DNA of 64,000 bases from Pseudoxanthomonas sp. SE1 (GTDB taxonomy: Bacteria; Pseudomonadota; Gammaproteobacteria; Xanthomonadales; Xanthomonadaceae). The position numbers and the translations under genes were made by a program. The stretch lies in NCBI RefSeq assembly GCF_029542205.1, contig NZ_CP113783.1, forward strand, positions 3,339,001 through 3,403,000. The letters are read 5' to 3'. The notes under the pieces are model-generated. The model saw only the letters and a list, made by a program, of their open reading frames with translations. It searched no databases and had not been told where the DNA came from. Position 1 is the first letter of the stretch. The number at the start of each line of letters is the position of its first letter. Positions 38,210 through 46,857 of the stretch are shown here, piece by piece.

Positions 38210-38720
38210 GCATCGCCCACGCGGCATCGGAAGGAGAGCCAGTATGCGCCACGCGCCGTGCGGGACGGATCGACATGATCACCACCGGTGTCCCGTGCAG
38301 GGACGTACGCTCCTCCACCTGCCAGCCCAGCGATGCGTAGAATTCCTCATGCCACAGCGTGAACAGGCGCAACAGCGCGACACCTTGGTGCGCCGCATGC
38401 GCCACCGCCGCCTCGACGAGGATGCGCCCGCCCCCTTGGCCGCGCGCATCCGGCAGCACGAACAGGCTGCCCAACCACGGACTGCCGCGATCCTGCAACG
38501 CGGGCGCATCTTCGATCAGCAGGCTGACCGACCCCAGCAGATCATCGCCCTCCATCAGCAACAGCGTGGTCGGCAGCGACGTGCGCGTGGCGTGGTCGCG
38601 CAGTTCGGCGGTCGCGGCGTCCAGCGTCCAGTCGTCATAGAGCGCGCCCCACTCCTGGTGGTGCCAGCGCGCGAGCAGTTCGATACACCCGGGGTGCCGT
38701 CCGATCCACTCGATACGCAC
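38202..38720 (-). CDS. GNAT family N-acetyltransferase
   Basis: A 172-residue GNAT protein. The acetyl-CoA loop is LFVLPDARGQGGGRILVEAA (about residues 91-110), with the expected beta-bulge before it (PWLGS). The acceptor is unknown. It lies three bases after nrdR and overlaps ribD, so it is part of the nrdR-ribD transcript. Confidence 0.85.
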   Translation of the reverse strand: MRIEWIGRHPGCIELLARWHHQEWGALYDDWTLDAATAELRDHATRTSLPTTLLLMEGDDLLGSVSLLIEDAPALQDRGSPWLGSLFVLPDARGQGGGRILVEAAVAHAAHQGVALLRLFTLWHEEFYASLGWQVEERTSLHGTPVVIMSIRPARRVAHTGSPSDAAWAMHD

Positions 38721-38723
38721 GAC

Positions 38724-39260
38724 TCAGCGCTTCTTGTTCTTGTCCGCGTGCTTGTCGAACGGAACGACGTCGCCGCCCAGCAGCGAGAGCTGGCCGGCGC
38801 CCGGCGGCAGGTCGCGTTCCAACTTCTCGATCTCCTCGCGGAAATCGGCCACGTCCTCGAAACTGCGATAGACCGAGGCGAAGCGCACATAGCCCACATG
38901 GTCGAGCTTGCGCAACTCGTTCATGACGAACTCGCCGATCTTGCGCGAGGCGATCTCGCGCTCGCCACTCATGCGGATGGCGTGGATCACCGCACGCACC
39001 GCCGCCTCGATCTGTTCTTCTGAAACCGGCCGTTTCTGCAGCGCACGGTCGAAACCGGCACGCAGCTTGCGCGCATCGAAGGTGTCGCGGCGGCCGTCGC
39101 CCTTGATGACCGCCGGCAGCTTGATCTCGATGTTCTCCAGCGTGGAGAACCGTTCCCCGCACGCCTCGCACTCACGGCGACGACGGATAGTCGCGCCGTC
39201 TTCGGACACGCGCGAATCGATGACGCGCGTGTCGGTGTGCTGGCAGAAGGGACAGTGCAT
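38724..39260 (-). CDS. nrdR: Ribonucleotide reductase repressor NrdR
   Basis: Zinc-ribbon/ATP-cone repressor of nrd genes, sensing the ATP/dATP balance. It has 178 residues. Zinc ligands C3, C6, C31 and C34 are present, and the ATP-cone begins near residue 49 ([21 protein letters not shown]). NrdR heading a rib/nusB gene group is common in proteobacteria. The C-terminal tail is rich in Lys/Asp. Confidence 0.96.
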   Translation of the reverse strand: MHCPFCQHTDTRVIDSRVSEDGATIRRRRECEACGERFSTLENIEIKLPAVIKGDGRRDTFDARKLRAGFDRALQKRPVSEEQIEAAVRAVIHAIRMSGEREIASRKIGEFVMNELRKLDHVGYVRFASVYRSFEDVADFREEIEKLERDLPPGAGQLSLLGGDVVPFDKHADKNKKR

Positions 39261-39269
39261 GGGATCAGG

Positions 39270-39365
39270 AACGAGTGGAGAGGAACGAGAAACGAGTAGA
39301 AGCGGGGCTTGCCGCTACTCGATGCGCTGCTGCGTTCACTCGTTTCTCACTCCTCTTCACTCGTT
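39270..39365. repeat. ACGAG-rich inverted repeat block between glyA and nrdR
   Basis: AACGAG/GAACGAG motifs repeat on the left (ACGAGTGGAGAGGAACGAGA then AACGAGTAG). Their inverted counterparts (CACTCGTTTCTCACTCCTCT then TCACTCGTTTCTCGC) lie on the right, around a GCGGGGCTTGCCGC-like centre. The two halves could pair into a long imperfect hairpin. Its location after glyA's upstream partner nrdR and beside the glyA stop suggests a 3' structure. Confidence 0.55.
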
Positions 39366-39373
39366 TCTCGCTC

Positions 39374-40627
39374 TCAGCCGTAAACCGGGTACTTCCGGCA
39401 CTGCGCAGTGACGCTGTCGCGCACCTTGGCCAGCACGGCCTCGTCGCCCGGCGCATCCAGCACGTCGCAGATCCAGTTGGCCAGGTCGATGCAGTCCTGC
39501 TCGCCGTAGCCGCGCGTGGTCACCGCCGGCGTGCCGATGCGCAGGCCCGAGGTCACGAAGGGCTTGCGCGGGTCGTTCGGCACGGAGTTCTTGTTGACGG
39601 TGATGTGCGCCTTGCCCAGCGCCTCTTCCGCATCCTTGCCGCTGACGTCCTTGCCGATCATGTCGACCAGCATCAGGTGGTTCTCGGTGCCGCCGGACAC
39701 GATCTTGTAGCCGCGCGCGATGATCGTCTTCGCCATCGCCTGCGCGTTCTTCACCACCTGCGCCTGGTAGCTTTTGAACTCCGGCTCCAGCGCTTCCTTG
39801 AAAGCCACGGCCTTGGCCGCGATGACGTGCATCAGCGGACCACCCTGGATGCCCGGGAAGACGATGCTCTGCAGCTTCTTCTCGATCTCTTCGCCGGCAC
39901 CCTTCGCGAGGATGATGCCGCCGCGCGGACCGCGCAGCGTCTTGTGGGTGGTCGAGGTGACCACGTGGGCATGCGGCAGCGGGTTCGGGTAGACGCCGGC
40001 GGCAACCAGCCCCGCCACGTGCGCCATGTCGACGAACAGGTAGGCGCCGACCTTGTCGGCGATGGCGCGGAAGCGTGCCCAGTCGACGACCTGCGAGTAG
40101 GCCGAGAAGCCGGCCACGACCATCTTCGGCTTGTGCTCCAGCGCCAGCTTCTCGACTTCGTCGTAATCGATCAGGCCCTGATCGTTCACCCCGTACTGGA
40201 TGGCGTTGAACAGCTTGCCCGACGCGTTGACTTTGGCGCCGTGGGTCAGGTGGCCGCCGTGGGCCAGGCTCATGCCCAGGATGGTGTCGCCGGGGTTCAG
40301 CAGCGCGAAATACACGGCCTGGTTGGCCTGCGAGCCGGAGTGCGGCTGCACGTTGGCGTAGTCGGCGCCGAACAGCTGCTTCACGCGGTCGATCGCCAGC
40401 TGCTCGGCGATGTCCACGTACTCGCAACCACCGTAATAGCGCTTGTGCGGGTAGCCCTCTGCGTATTTGTTGGTCAGCACGCTGCCCTGGGCCTCCAGCA
40501 CGCGGGGGCTGGCGTAGTTCTCGCTGGCGATCAGCTCGACGTGATCCTCCTGCCGGCGCGCCTCGTTGGCGATGGCCTGGGCCAGTTCGGGATCGTAGGT
40601 TTCGATGCGGGCGTCGCGCGGGAACAT
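39374..40627 (-). CDS. glyA: Serine hydroxymethyltransferase
   Basis: PLP enzyme interconverting serine and glycine with tetrahydrofolate. It has 417 residues. The PLP lysine lies in [15 protein letters not shown], and the N-terminal [19 protein letters not shown] and [18 protein letters not shown] are diagnostic. The ATG at 40627 gives [19 protein letters not shown], the normal start; the frame is open further without similarity. It runs in the same direction as nrdR, 113 bases upstream of it. Confidence 0.98.
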   Translation of the reverse strand: MFPRDARIETYDPELAQAIANEARRQEDHVELIASENYASPRVLEAQGSVLTNKYAEGYPHKRYYGGCEYVDIAEQLAIDRVKQLFGADYANVQPHSGSQANQAVYFALLNPGDTILGMSLAHGGHLTHGAKVNASGKLFNAIQYGVNDQGLIDYDEVEKLALEHKPKMVVAGFSAYSQVVDWARFRAIADKVGAYLFVDMAHVAGLVAAGVYPNPLPHAHVVTSTTHKTLRGPRGGIILAKGAGEEIEKKLQSIVFPGIQGGPLMHVIAAKAVAFKEALEPEFKSYQAQVVKNAQAMAKTIIARGYKIVSGGTENHLMLVDMIGKDVSGKDAEEALGKAHITVNKNSVPNDPRKPFVTSGLRIGTPAVTTRGYGEQDCIDLANWICDVLDAPGDEAVLAKVRDSVTAQCRKYPVYG

Positions 40628-40725
40628 CGGGTCTCCGGGGCAGGTCGGGCGGGAGGCCCGATTGTAGCCCGCCGGGGACCCCTCGGACGAAGCCGTACCG
40701 GCCGCTGCCACCCGACCCCTGAAAG

Positions 40726-40753
40726 CGAAAAGCGCGCCGGAGCGCGCTTTTCG
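40726..40753 (-). terminator. Rho-independent terminator after the RcnB-like gene
   Basis: Perfect 12-bp stem CGAAAAGCGCGC / GCGCGCTTTTCG with a 4-base loop, 19 bases past the RcnB-like stop on the minus strand. The AT-rich foot gives TTTTCG then CTTTC. It separates this gene from glyA. Confidence 0.85.
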
Positions 40754-40772
40754 GGGCATCGGGCCTGCTGGC

Positions 40773-41252
40773 TCAGTGATGCAGCAGCAGGTCGGCGATG
40801 ATGCCGGTGGCGATGGCGACCATCAGCAGGTTGCCGCGATCGTCACGCACCCAGTGGTAACCGCGGGGCGGACGACGCACGTGGTAGTGGCTGTAGTCAT
40901 TCACCACGTAGACCGGGCCACGGTAGTGATCGCGGTAGCGCTGACCCCTCGCCCAACGGTGGTAGCTGGGGGCCGGGCGGTACACGACGCGCGGCGGCGC
41001 GTAGTACCGACGGTCGTCGTAACGGCGGCCATCATGGTAGCCGTGACGGTAGGCCTGACGCTGGTCGCGGCGGTCGTCACGCCATTCGCGACGGTCATCC
41101 CGGCGATCGTCACGGCGGTCGTCGCGACGGTCATAGTGGTGCGAACGGTCCCGGTCCCGACCGCGATCATTGTCGCGTGCAAGCACGGGGGCGGTGACGG
41201 CGAAGGCCAGGACGGCACAGGCCAGGCTCTGGAAAAGGCGCTTGGTGTTCAT
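40773..41252 (-). CDS. RcnB-like periplasmic protein, Arg/Asp repeat-rich
   Basis: A 159-residue protein with a signal peptide ([20 protein letters not shown] then APVLA). A strongly charged region (about residues 26-75) has the tetrapeptide DDRR repeated. The C-terminus, [20 protein letters not shown] then [13 protein letters not shown], is the RcnB/DUF signature. E. coli RcnB is a periplasmic protein affecting Ni/Co efflux; here metal binding is only suggested by His and Asp content. It is divergent from ettA. Confidence 0.75.
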   Translation of the reverse strand: MNTKRLFQSLACAVLAFAVTAPVLARDNDRGRDRDRSHHYDRRDDRRDDRRDDRREWRDDRRDQRQAYRHGYHDGRRYDDRRYYAPPRVVYRPAPSYHRWARGQRYRDHYRGPVYVVNDYSHYHVRRPPRGYHWVRDDRGNLLMVAIATGIIADLLLHH

Positions 41253-41467
41253 GGAAACCCCTCTGTGTGGCACGTGAGCCCATGATGCCTATCGCATCTG
41301 AACCGATTCCCGCTGGAAAACGGTTACGGCCGTGTCAAAGACAGGTTGAGGGAACGTATTCAGCCAGCGGTCGGTCGGGCCGGAACGGCTATAATCGGCG
41401 CATTCCCAATTTGCCTCCTCGTCCGCCGTCCCCGGCCGGGCGCCGGGGCCTGCGTACCGGAGCCTGC

Positions 41468-43135
41468 ATGTCCTCGCAATACATCTACACCATGAACCGG
41501 GTCAGCAAGGTGGTCCCGCCCAAGCGGCAGATCATCAAGGACATCTCGCTGTCCTTCTATCCGGGCGCCAAGATCGGCCTGCTGGGCCTGAACGGCGCAG
41601 GCAAGTCCACCGTGCTGAAGATCATGGCGGGCGTGGACAAGGACTTCGAAGGCGAAGCCCGTCCGCAGCCCGGCATCAAGGTCGGCTACCTGGCGCAGGA
41701 GCCGGAGCTCAACCCGGAGCACACCGTCCGCCAGGCCGTCGAGGAAGGCGTGGGCGACGTGCTGCAGGCGCAGGCCGCCCTTGAAGCCGTGTACGCCGCC
41801 TACGCCGAAGAAGGCGCCGATTTCGACGCGCTGGCCAAGGAGCAGGAGCGTCTGGAGGCGATCCTCGCTGCCGGCGACGCGCACACGCTGGAAAACCAGC
41901 TGGACGTGGCCGCCGACGCGCTGCGCCTGCCGCCGTGGGATGCCATCGTCGGCAAGCTGTCCGGCGGCGAGAAGCGCCGCGTGGCGCTGTGCCGCCTGCT
42001 GCTGCAGAAGCCGGACATGCTGCTGCTCGACGAACCGACCAACCATCTGGACGCCGAATCCGTCGAATGGCTGGAACAGTTCCTCGCCCGCTACACCGGC
42101 ACTGTCGTGGCCGTCACCCATGACCGCTACTTCCTCGACAACGCCGCCGAATGGATCCTGGAACTCGACCGTGGCCGCGGCATTCCGTGGAAAGGCAACT
42201 ACACCGACTGGCTGGTGCAGAAGGACGAGCGCCTGAAGCAGGAAGACAACCAGGAAAAGGCCCGGCAGAAAGCGATCCAGAAGGAGCTGGAATGGTCGCG
42301 CCAGAACGCCAAGGGCGGCCGCTCGAAGGGCAAGGCCCGTCTGGCCCGCCTGGAAGAACTGCAGTCGGTCGACTACCAGCGTCGCAACGAAACCAACGAG
42401 ATCTTCATCCCGCCGGGCGAGCGCCTGGGCAACAACGTCATCGAGTTCAAGAACGTCTCGAAGAAGTTCGGCGACCGCCTGCTGATCGACAACCTGAGCT
42501 TCCTGGTGCCGGGTGGCGCGATTGTCGGCATCATCGGTCCGAACGGCGCGGGCAAGTCGACGCTGTTCAAGATGATCACCGGCCAGGAAAAACCGGACTC
42601 CGGCACCATCACCACCGGCCCGACCGTGCAGCTGGCCTACGTGGACCAGAGCCGCGAGAAGCTGGAAGGCAACCACAACGTCTTCCAGGAGATTTCCGGC
42701 GGCCTGGACATCCTCAACATCAACGGCGTGGAGATCCAGTCGCGCGCGTACATCGGCCGCTTCAACTTCAAGGGCCAGGACCAGCAGAAGCTGGTCGGCT
42801 CGTTGTCGGGCGGTGAACGCGGCCGCCTGCACATGGCCAAGACGCTGCTGCAGGGCGGCAACGTGCTGCTGCTCGACGAACCGTCGAACGATCTGGACAT
42901 CGAAACCCTGCGTGCGCTGGAAGATGCGCTGCTGGAGTTCCCCGGCAATACCTTCGTCATTTCGCATGACCGCTGGTTCCTGGACCGCATTGCCACGCAC
43001 ATCCTCGCGTTCGAGGGCGACTCGCACGTGGAGTTCTTCCAGGGCAACTACCGCGAGTACGAGGAAGACAAGAAGCGTCGCCTGGGCGAAGAAGGCGCCC
43101 GTCCGCACCGCTTGCGGTTCAAGGCGCTGAAGTGA
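41468..43135 (+). CDS. ettA: Energy-dependent translational throttle protein EttA (ABC-F)
   Basis: Ribosome-binding ABC-F ATPase that gates early elongation according to the ATP/ADP ratio. It has 555 residues and no membrane domain. First ABC domain: Walker A GLNGAGKST at 40-48, signature LSGGEKRRVALC, Walker B LLLDEPTNHLD. The PtIM linker is highly charged (EKARQKAIQKELEWSRQNAK). Second ABC: GPNGAGKST, LSGGERGRLHMAK, LLLDEPSNDLD. The ATG at 41468 gives the conserved MSSQYIYTMNRVSKVVPPKR. Confidence 0.97.
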   Translation: MSSQYIYTMNRVSKVVPPKRQIIKDISLSFYPGAKIGLLGLNGAGKSTVLKIMAGVDKDFEGEARPQPGIKVGYLAQEPELNPEHTVRQAVEEGVGDVLQAQAALEAVYAAYAEEGADFDALAKEQERLEAILAAGDAHTLENQLDVAADALRLPPWDAIVGKLSGGEKRRVALCRLLLQKPDMLLLDEPTNHLDAESVEWLEQFLARYTGTVVAVTHDRYFLDNAAEWILELDRGRGIPWKGNYTDWLVQKDERLKQEDNQEKARQKAIQKELEWSRQNAKGGRSKGKARLARLEELQSVDYQRRNETNEIFIPPGERLGNNVIEFKNVSKKFGDRLLIDNLSFLVPGGAIVGIIGPNGAGKSTLFKMITGQEKPDSGTITTGPTVQLAYVDQSREKLEGNHNVFQEISGGLDILNINGVEIQSRAYIGRFNFKGQDQQKLVGSLSGGERGRLHMAKTLLQGGNVLLLDEPSNDLDIETLRALEDALLEFPGNTFVISHDRWFLDRIATHILAFEGDSHVEFFQGNYREYEEDKKRRLGEEGARPHRLRFKALK

Positions 43136-43180
43136 TGCGGTCGCGCGCAACGGTGCGCGCCCGTCATTGATCCTGCCCAA

Positions 43181-43211
43181 CGAGAACGCCGGCCCAGTGC
43201 CGGCGTTCTCG
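43181..43211 (+). terminator. Terminator-like hairpin after ettA
   Basis: Perfect 13-bp stem CGAGAACGCCGGC / GCCGGCGTTCTCG with a 5-base loop, 45 bases past the ettA stop. The T-tract is short (TTCTCGTCTGT), so termination is likely but not certain. Confidence 0.75.
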
Positions 43212-43735
43212 TCTGTGGCCGGCTGCCGCGCGCCCGGTCTGCGCGTTCAACCCGCGGCCCCGCGTTGCAGCAGCGACACGACCGACGAGTCGACGAAGGT
43301 CTGGACGGTCAGGAATGCGGCTGCCACCCGCCATGCCGGATGGTTCAACGAACCGGCGCGATGAGAGGCCAGCCGGGGCGCCTCCGCTTCTGACGGAAGC
43401 GGGAACCGCCGCTACTGCGAAACAGGCGCTCATGCAGTCACTGATCGACCTGGACGTGGCCGCCCATGCAGACAGCAGGGCTGCAGCCACAGCCGATGCA
43501 TTTGCTCACGTCACACACGGGTCCCCTGCCCGGGGCCGCAAGGTTTGGGCCAACGCTGGACACGCGTCCAAGACGAGACACCGCAATCGCCCCATCCGGG
43601 GGACAACACGCACCGCGACGGTGCAGATTAAAGCGTTCGCCGTGCGCGCCGATAGCGCCTCAACAACGGAACCGACTTCACGCTGCCGCAAGCACCTGCG
43701 TCGCGCCTGCCCTTCCCTTTCCCATTAGGAGCTCC
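43212..43735. other. Non-coding stretch before the chemoreceptor-like gene
   Basis: About 520 bases without a convincing gene. Frames here are short or compositionally random. A minus-strand frame ending near 43254 (reading LNHPAWRVAAAFLTVQTFVD) looks protein-like for about 50 codons but has no clear start and no match I recognise; it may be a relic. A clean Shine-Dalgarno (TAGGAGCTCC) sits at the right end, before the next gene. Confidence 0.5.
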
Positions 43736-44818
43736 ATGAACGCACGCGCCGCCGCCCCCACCGACGACGCCGGCATCGACGACCACATACAGTCCGTATC
43801 GGGGCTGTCGGACGCGCTGCTGAAGCAACTGCGGCAATCGCTGCAGAAGATCGACGAGATCAACCGCATCACCCGCATCATCTCGATGAATGCACGCATC
43901 GAGGCGGTGCGCATCGGCACCGCAGGCCGCAGCTTCGGCGTGATCGCCGAAGAGATGGATACGCTGTCGCGCCGGGTCAGCGACACCGCCCAGGAGATCG
44001 ACCGCATGGCGGCCCGCACGAGCACCGACCTGCGCGGGCGCCTGGACCAGTTGCAGACCGACGTGCGCCGTACCCGGCTGACCGACCTGGCGCTGGCCAA
44101 CATCGACCTGATCGATCGCAACCTGTACGAGCGGAGTTGCGATGTGCGCTGGTGGGCCACCGATGCGGCGATCGTCGCTGCCGCACATGACCCGCAGCCG
44201 GCGGCGCTCGCGCATGCCAGCCAGCGGCTCGGCCAGATACTGGATTCCTACACGGTCTATTTCGACCTCGTGCTCACCGACCTGCAAGGCAACGTGCTGA
44301 CGAATGGCCGTCCACGCCAGTACCCGTCAGCCGGTCATTCGGTGGCACAACAGGACTGGTTCCAATCGGCCATGGCCACGCGCAATGGCGAAGAGTTCGG
44401 CTTCCAGTCCATGCATGCGAGCACGCTCGCGGGCGGTGAGCGCGTGCTGGTCTACGCCTGCACGGTGCGCGAAGGCGGTCGCGTACAGGGACGTGTGCTG
44501 GGCGTGCTCGGCATCGTGTTCCGCTGGGATGCGCTGGCGCAGACCATCGTGGAACGGACGCCGTTGTCGGAAGCGGAATGGCGCCGCAGCCGGGTCTGCA
44601 TCGTCGATGCGCAGGGCCGGTTGCTGGCCGATACGCAGGCCGGCGCGGATGCCCCGCGGCTCGATTTCCCTGGCCGTGCGCCCCTGTTCGCCCAGCCCCG
44701 CGGGGCGATCGACATCTCCATCGACGGCCGCACGCACTGCGTGGCACAGGCCGCCTCACCCGGCTATGAAACGTACCGCACGGGCTGGCATTGCGTGATC
44801 CTGCAGGGCGTGGACTGA
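43736..44818 (+). CDS. Soluble chemoreceptor-like protein, signalling hairpin N-terminal and sensor domain C-terminal
   Basis: A 360-residue protein without any signal peptide or transmembrane helix. Residues about 15-110 resemble a shortened MCP signalling hairpin: EINRITRIISMNARIEAVRI, then FGVIAEEMDTLSRRVSDTAQ, corresponds to the CheW/CheA-contacting tip (usual form NLLALNAxIEAARAGExGxGFAVVA). Residues about 125-355 look like a Cache/PAS-type sensor (NIDLIDRNLYERSCDVRWWA, QQDWFQSAMATRNGEEFGFQ, RVLGVLGIVFRWD). The order is the reverse of a normal receptor. A GGAG Shine-Dalgarno precedes the ATG. No che genes are nearby. Ligand and output are unknown. Confidence 0.8.
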   Translation: MNARAAAPTDDAGIDDHIQSVSGLSDALLKQLRQSLQKIDEINRITRIISMNARIEAVRIGTAGRSFGVIAEEMDTLSRRVSDTAQEIDRMAARTSTDLRGRLDQLQTDVRRTRLTDLALANIDLIDRNLYERSCDVRWWATDAAIVAAAHDPQPAALAHASQRLGQILDSYTVYFDLVLTDLQGNVLTNGRPRQYPSAGHSVAQQDWFQSAMATRNGEEFGFQSMHASTLAGGERVLVYACTVREGGRVQGRVLGVLGIVFRWDALAQTIVERTPLSEAEWRRSRVCIVDAQGRLLADTQAGADAPRLDFPGRAPLFAQPRGAIDISIDGRTHCVAQAASPGYETYRTGWHCVILQGVD

Positions 44819-44836
44819 CGTCCGCGCAGCAGCAAC

Positions 44837-45160
44837 TCAGTCCAGCCACACCTCGCCGTCGCGCACCTGCACGGCGACGGCACGCAGCGAATCGCCGCGG
44901 CAGGGCCCGGCGACGCAATCACCGCGCGCGAGTTCGAACGAAGCCCCATGGGCGGCACAGACAAGGTGGCCGTCCTTGCTCTTGAGGAATTGACCAGGCG
45001 CCCAGTCCAGCCGCCTGCCTGCGTGGGGACAGACATTGAGCCAGGCACGCACCTCGTCGCCATCGCGATGCAGGATCAACGACTCGGCATCGTCGCCGAT
45101 CATGGCTTCTACCTCGGCGAAACCGCCATTGGCGATGTCATTCAGTGCGCTCAGTCGCAT
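44837..45160 (-). CDS. Rieske [2Fe-2S] domain protein
   Basis: A small, stand-alone Rieske protein of 107 residues. The cluster motifs are CPHAGRRLD (Cys and His) and CAAHGASF (Cys and His), about 17 residues apart. This fits the ferredoxin-like Rieske group (NirD/BphF type) rather than bc1 complexes, as there is no membrane anchor. No oxygenase is adjacent, so the partner is unknown. The ATG at 45160 is chosen; a GTG at 45181 with seven more residues is possible. Confidence 0.85.
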   Translation of the reverse strand: MRLSALNDIANGGFAEVEAMIGDDAESLILHRDGDEVRAWLNVCPHAGRRLDWAPGQFLKSKDGHLVCAAHGASFELARGDCVAGPCRGDSLRAVAVQVRDGEVWLD

Positions 45161-45250
45161 GTCGCTTAACGAAGTCCTCACACGGTCATGAAACGGTCAT
45201 CCGATACTGCGCGTACCGGCTCCGGCCGCATTCTGTCACGACGCAACGCC

Positions 45251-45526
45251 ATGTACGCACGCCATTTCCAGTTCAACGCCTTCCGCCATGTGTTCGCCCC
45301 GCGCAAGCCGCGCCATCCGCTGCTGCGGGTCGGCCTGGGTCTGCTGGGCGTGCTGCTGCTCGGGGTGCTGGTGTTCTTCAGCGTGTTCGTCGGTGCCGCG
45401 ATGATCGCCGGCGGCCTGGCATACAAACTCCTGCGCCAGCGCGGCAAGCCCAACGCCCGCGATGCACGGGTTGTGGATGCGGAGTATCGCGTGGTCCGCA
45501 AGCCGGTATTGCCCCTCTCGCACTGA
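45251..45526 (+). CDS. Small membrane protein, unknown function
   Basis: 91 residues with one strong hydrophobic hairpin or long helix (about 22-50, LLRVGLGLLGVLLLGVLVFF and SVFVGAAMIAGGL) between basic ends. No family is recognised. The start is uncertain: an in-frame ATG at 45188 would add 21 residues that look unstructured and basic. It precedes the FAH-family gene by 64 bases on the same strand. Confidence 0.65.
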   Translation: MYARHFQFNAFRHVFAPRKPRHPLLRVGLGLLGVLLLGVLVFFSVFVGAAMIAGGLAYKLLRQRGKPNARDARVVDAEYRVVRKPVLPLSH

Positions 45527-45590
45527 GTGCCTTGGCGGGGCGCCCGCGTTCCCGCCTAAACTCTGCGGCCACCTCCCACGGGTCGCCGAC

Positions 45591-46298
45591 ATGACCGACA
45601 TCATCCCTGCCCCGCCCGTACCTCGCGTTCCGGTACGCGGTGGCGGCACGTTCCCGGTGCGCCGCATCTTCTGCGTGGGTCGCAACTTCGCCGACCACGC
45701 GCGCGAGATGGGCGCGACCGCACCCGCTTCGAAGGCCGAGCGCGGTAGCCCCGTGTTCTTCCACAAACCGGGCGACGCGATCGTCACCGGGAATGCGGAT
45801 ATCCCCTACCCGCCGGGCACGCGCGATCTGCACCACGAAGTGGAACTGGTCGTCGCACTGGGCGCCGATGCGGCGCCCGGTCCACTCGCTCCCGAGGCCG
45901 CCAAGGCGCTGGTGATCGCCTATGGCGTCGGCCTGGACCTGACGCGCCGCGACCTGCAAGGCGCGGCCAAGGCCAAGGGCCTGCCCTGGGACACCGGCAA
46001 GGGATTCGATCACTCCGCCCCGGTCAGTGAGCTGGTCCACGCGGCGGATGTCGGAGGGCTGGAAGATCGCACGCTCACGCTGCAGGTCAACGGCGAAGTG
46101 CGCCAGCACGGCGCGCTGCACGACCTCATCTGGGACGTGCCCGACATCCTGCACGAATTGTCCACGCTCTACGCCCTGAAAGCCGGCGACCTGGTCTTCA
46201 TGGGCACCCCGGCCGGTGTGGCCGCGCTGGTCCCCGGCGATGCGTTCGTTGCCACACTCGATGGCGTGGTGGAGCTGCGCGGCCGCGTTACCGGCTGA
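45591..46298 (+). CDS. Fumarylacetoacetate hydrolase (FAH) family protein
   Basis: A 235-residue protein of the FAH superfamily, which includes acylpyruvases, oxaloacetate decarboxylases and fumarylpyruvate hydrolases. The active-site motifs are IFCVGRNFADHAREM, VFFHKPGDAIV, HHEVELVVALG (metal-binding His/Glu) and GTPAGVAALVPGD. It matches the YcgM/FAHD1-like branch; the exact substrate is uncertain. The ATG at 45591 is chosen because upstream codons overlap the previous gene's region and lack similarity. Confidence 0.9.
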   Translation: MTDIIPAPPVPRVPVRGGGTFPVRRIFCVGRNFADHAREMGATAPASKAERGSPVFFHKPGDAIVTGNADIPYPPGTRDLHHEVELVVALGADAAPGPLAPEAAKALVIAYGVGLDLTRRDLQGAAKAKGLPWDTGKGFDHSAPVSELVHAADVGGLEDRTLTLQVNGEVRQHGALHDLIWDVPDILHELSTLYALKAGDLVFMGTPAGVAALVPGDAFVATLDGVVELRGRVTG

Positions 46299-46362
46299 TC
46301 GGCGGCGCGTGCGATATAGTCGGCGCCGATGGCGTGTCGGCGCCGACTGACGAGGACATGGG

Positions 46363-46764
46363 ATGGGCATGATCAGCGAGTTCAAGGAATTCGTGTCGCG
46401 CGGCAACGTGGTCGACCTGGCCGTGGGCGTCGTCATCGGCGCGGCCTTCGGCAAGATCGTCAGCAGCTTGGTCGACGGCATCGTCATGCCGCTGGTCGGC
46501 CTGATGATGGGAGGCGTGAAGTTCAGCGACCTGGCGGTGACGCTGCGCGCTGCCGAAGTGGATGCGGCGGGCAAGGAGATCGTGCCGGCGCTGCTGTTGA
46601 AGTACGGCGCTTTCCTGCAGACGGCGATCGACTTCCTGATCATCGCCTTCGTGATCTTCCTGTTCCTGAAGGCCTACAACCGCGTCCGCGCACCGGCACC
46701 GGAAGCCGCCACGCCTGAAGACATCGTGCTGCTGCGCGAGATCCGCGACGCGCTGAAGAAATAG
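46363..46764 (+). CDS. mscL: Large-conductance mechanosensitive channel MscL
   Basis: Homopentameric emergency valve of the inner membrane. It has 133 residues. The N-terminal helix [20 protein letters not shown] and first membrane helix with [20 protein letters not shown], a periplasmic loop, the second helix [20 protein letters not shown], and a charged C-terminal bundle are present. The ATG at 46363 or the one two codons on (46369) could be used. Confidence 0.97.
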   Translation: MGMISEFKEFVSRGNVVDLAVGVVIGAAFGKIVSSLVDGIVMPLVGLMMGGVKFSDLAVTLRAAEVDAAGKEIVPALLLKYGAFLQTAIDFLIIAFVIFLFLKAYNRVRAPAPEAATPEDIVLLREIRDALKK

Positions 46765-46857
46765 CGGCACACAGCTTTCCCGAACCGCAACATCGGCAAA
46801 GCGATCAGGGAGCCGCGGGCTGTTAAGCTCGCGGCTTCGTCTTTTCCGGGACACCCC

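Noticed and set aside
43241..43400. Minus-strand frame of about 50 codons reading RVAAAFLTVQTFVDSSVVSL
   Set aside because: It is protein-like in composition but lacks a start codon with a Shine-Dalgarno and any family I recognise. It is noted as a possible relic only.
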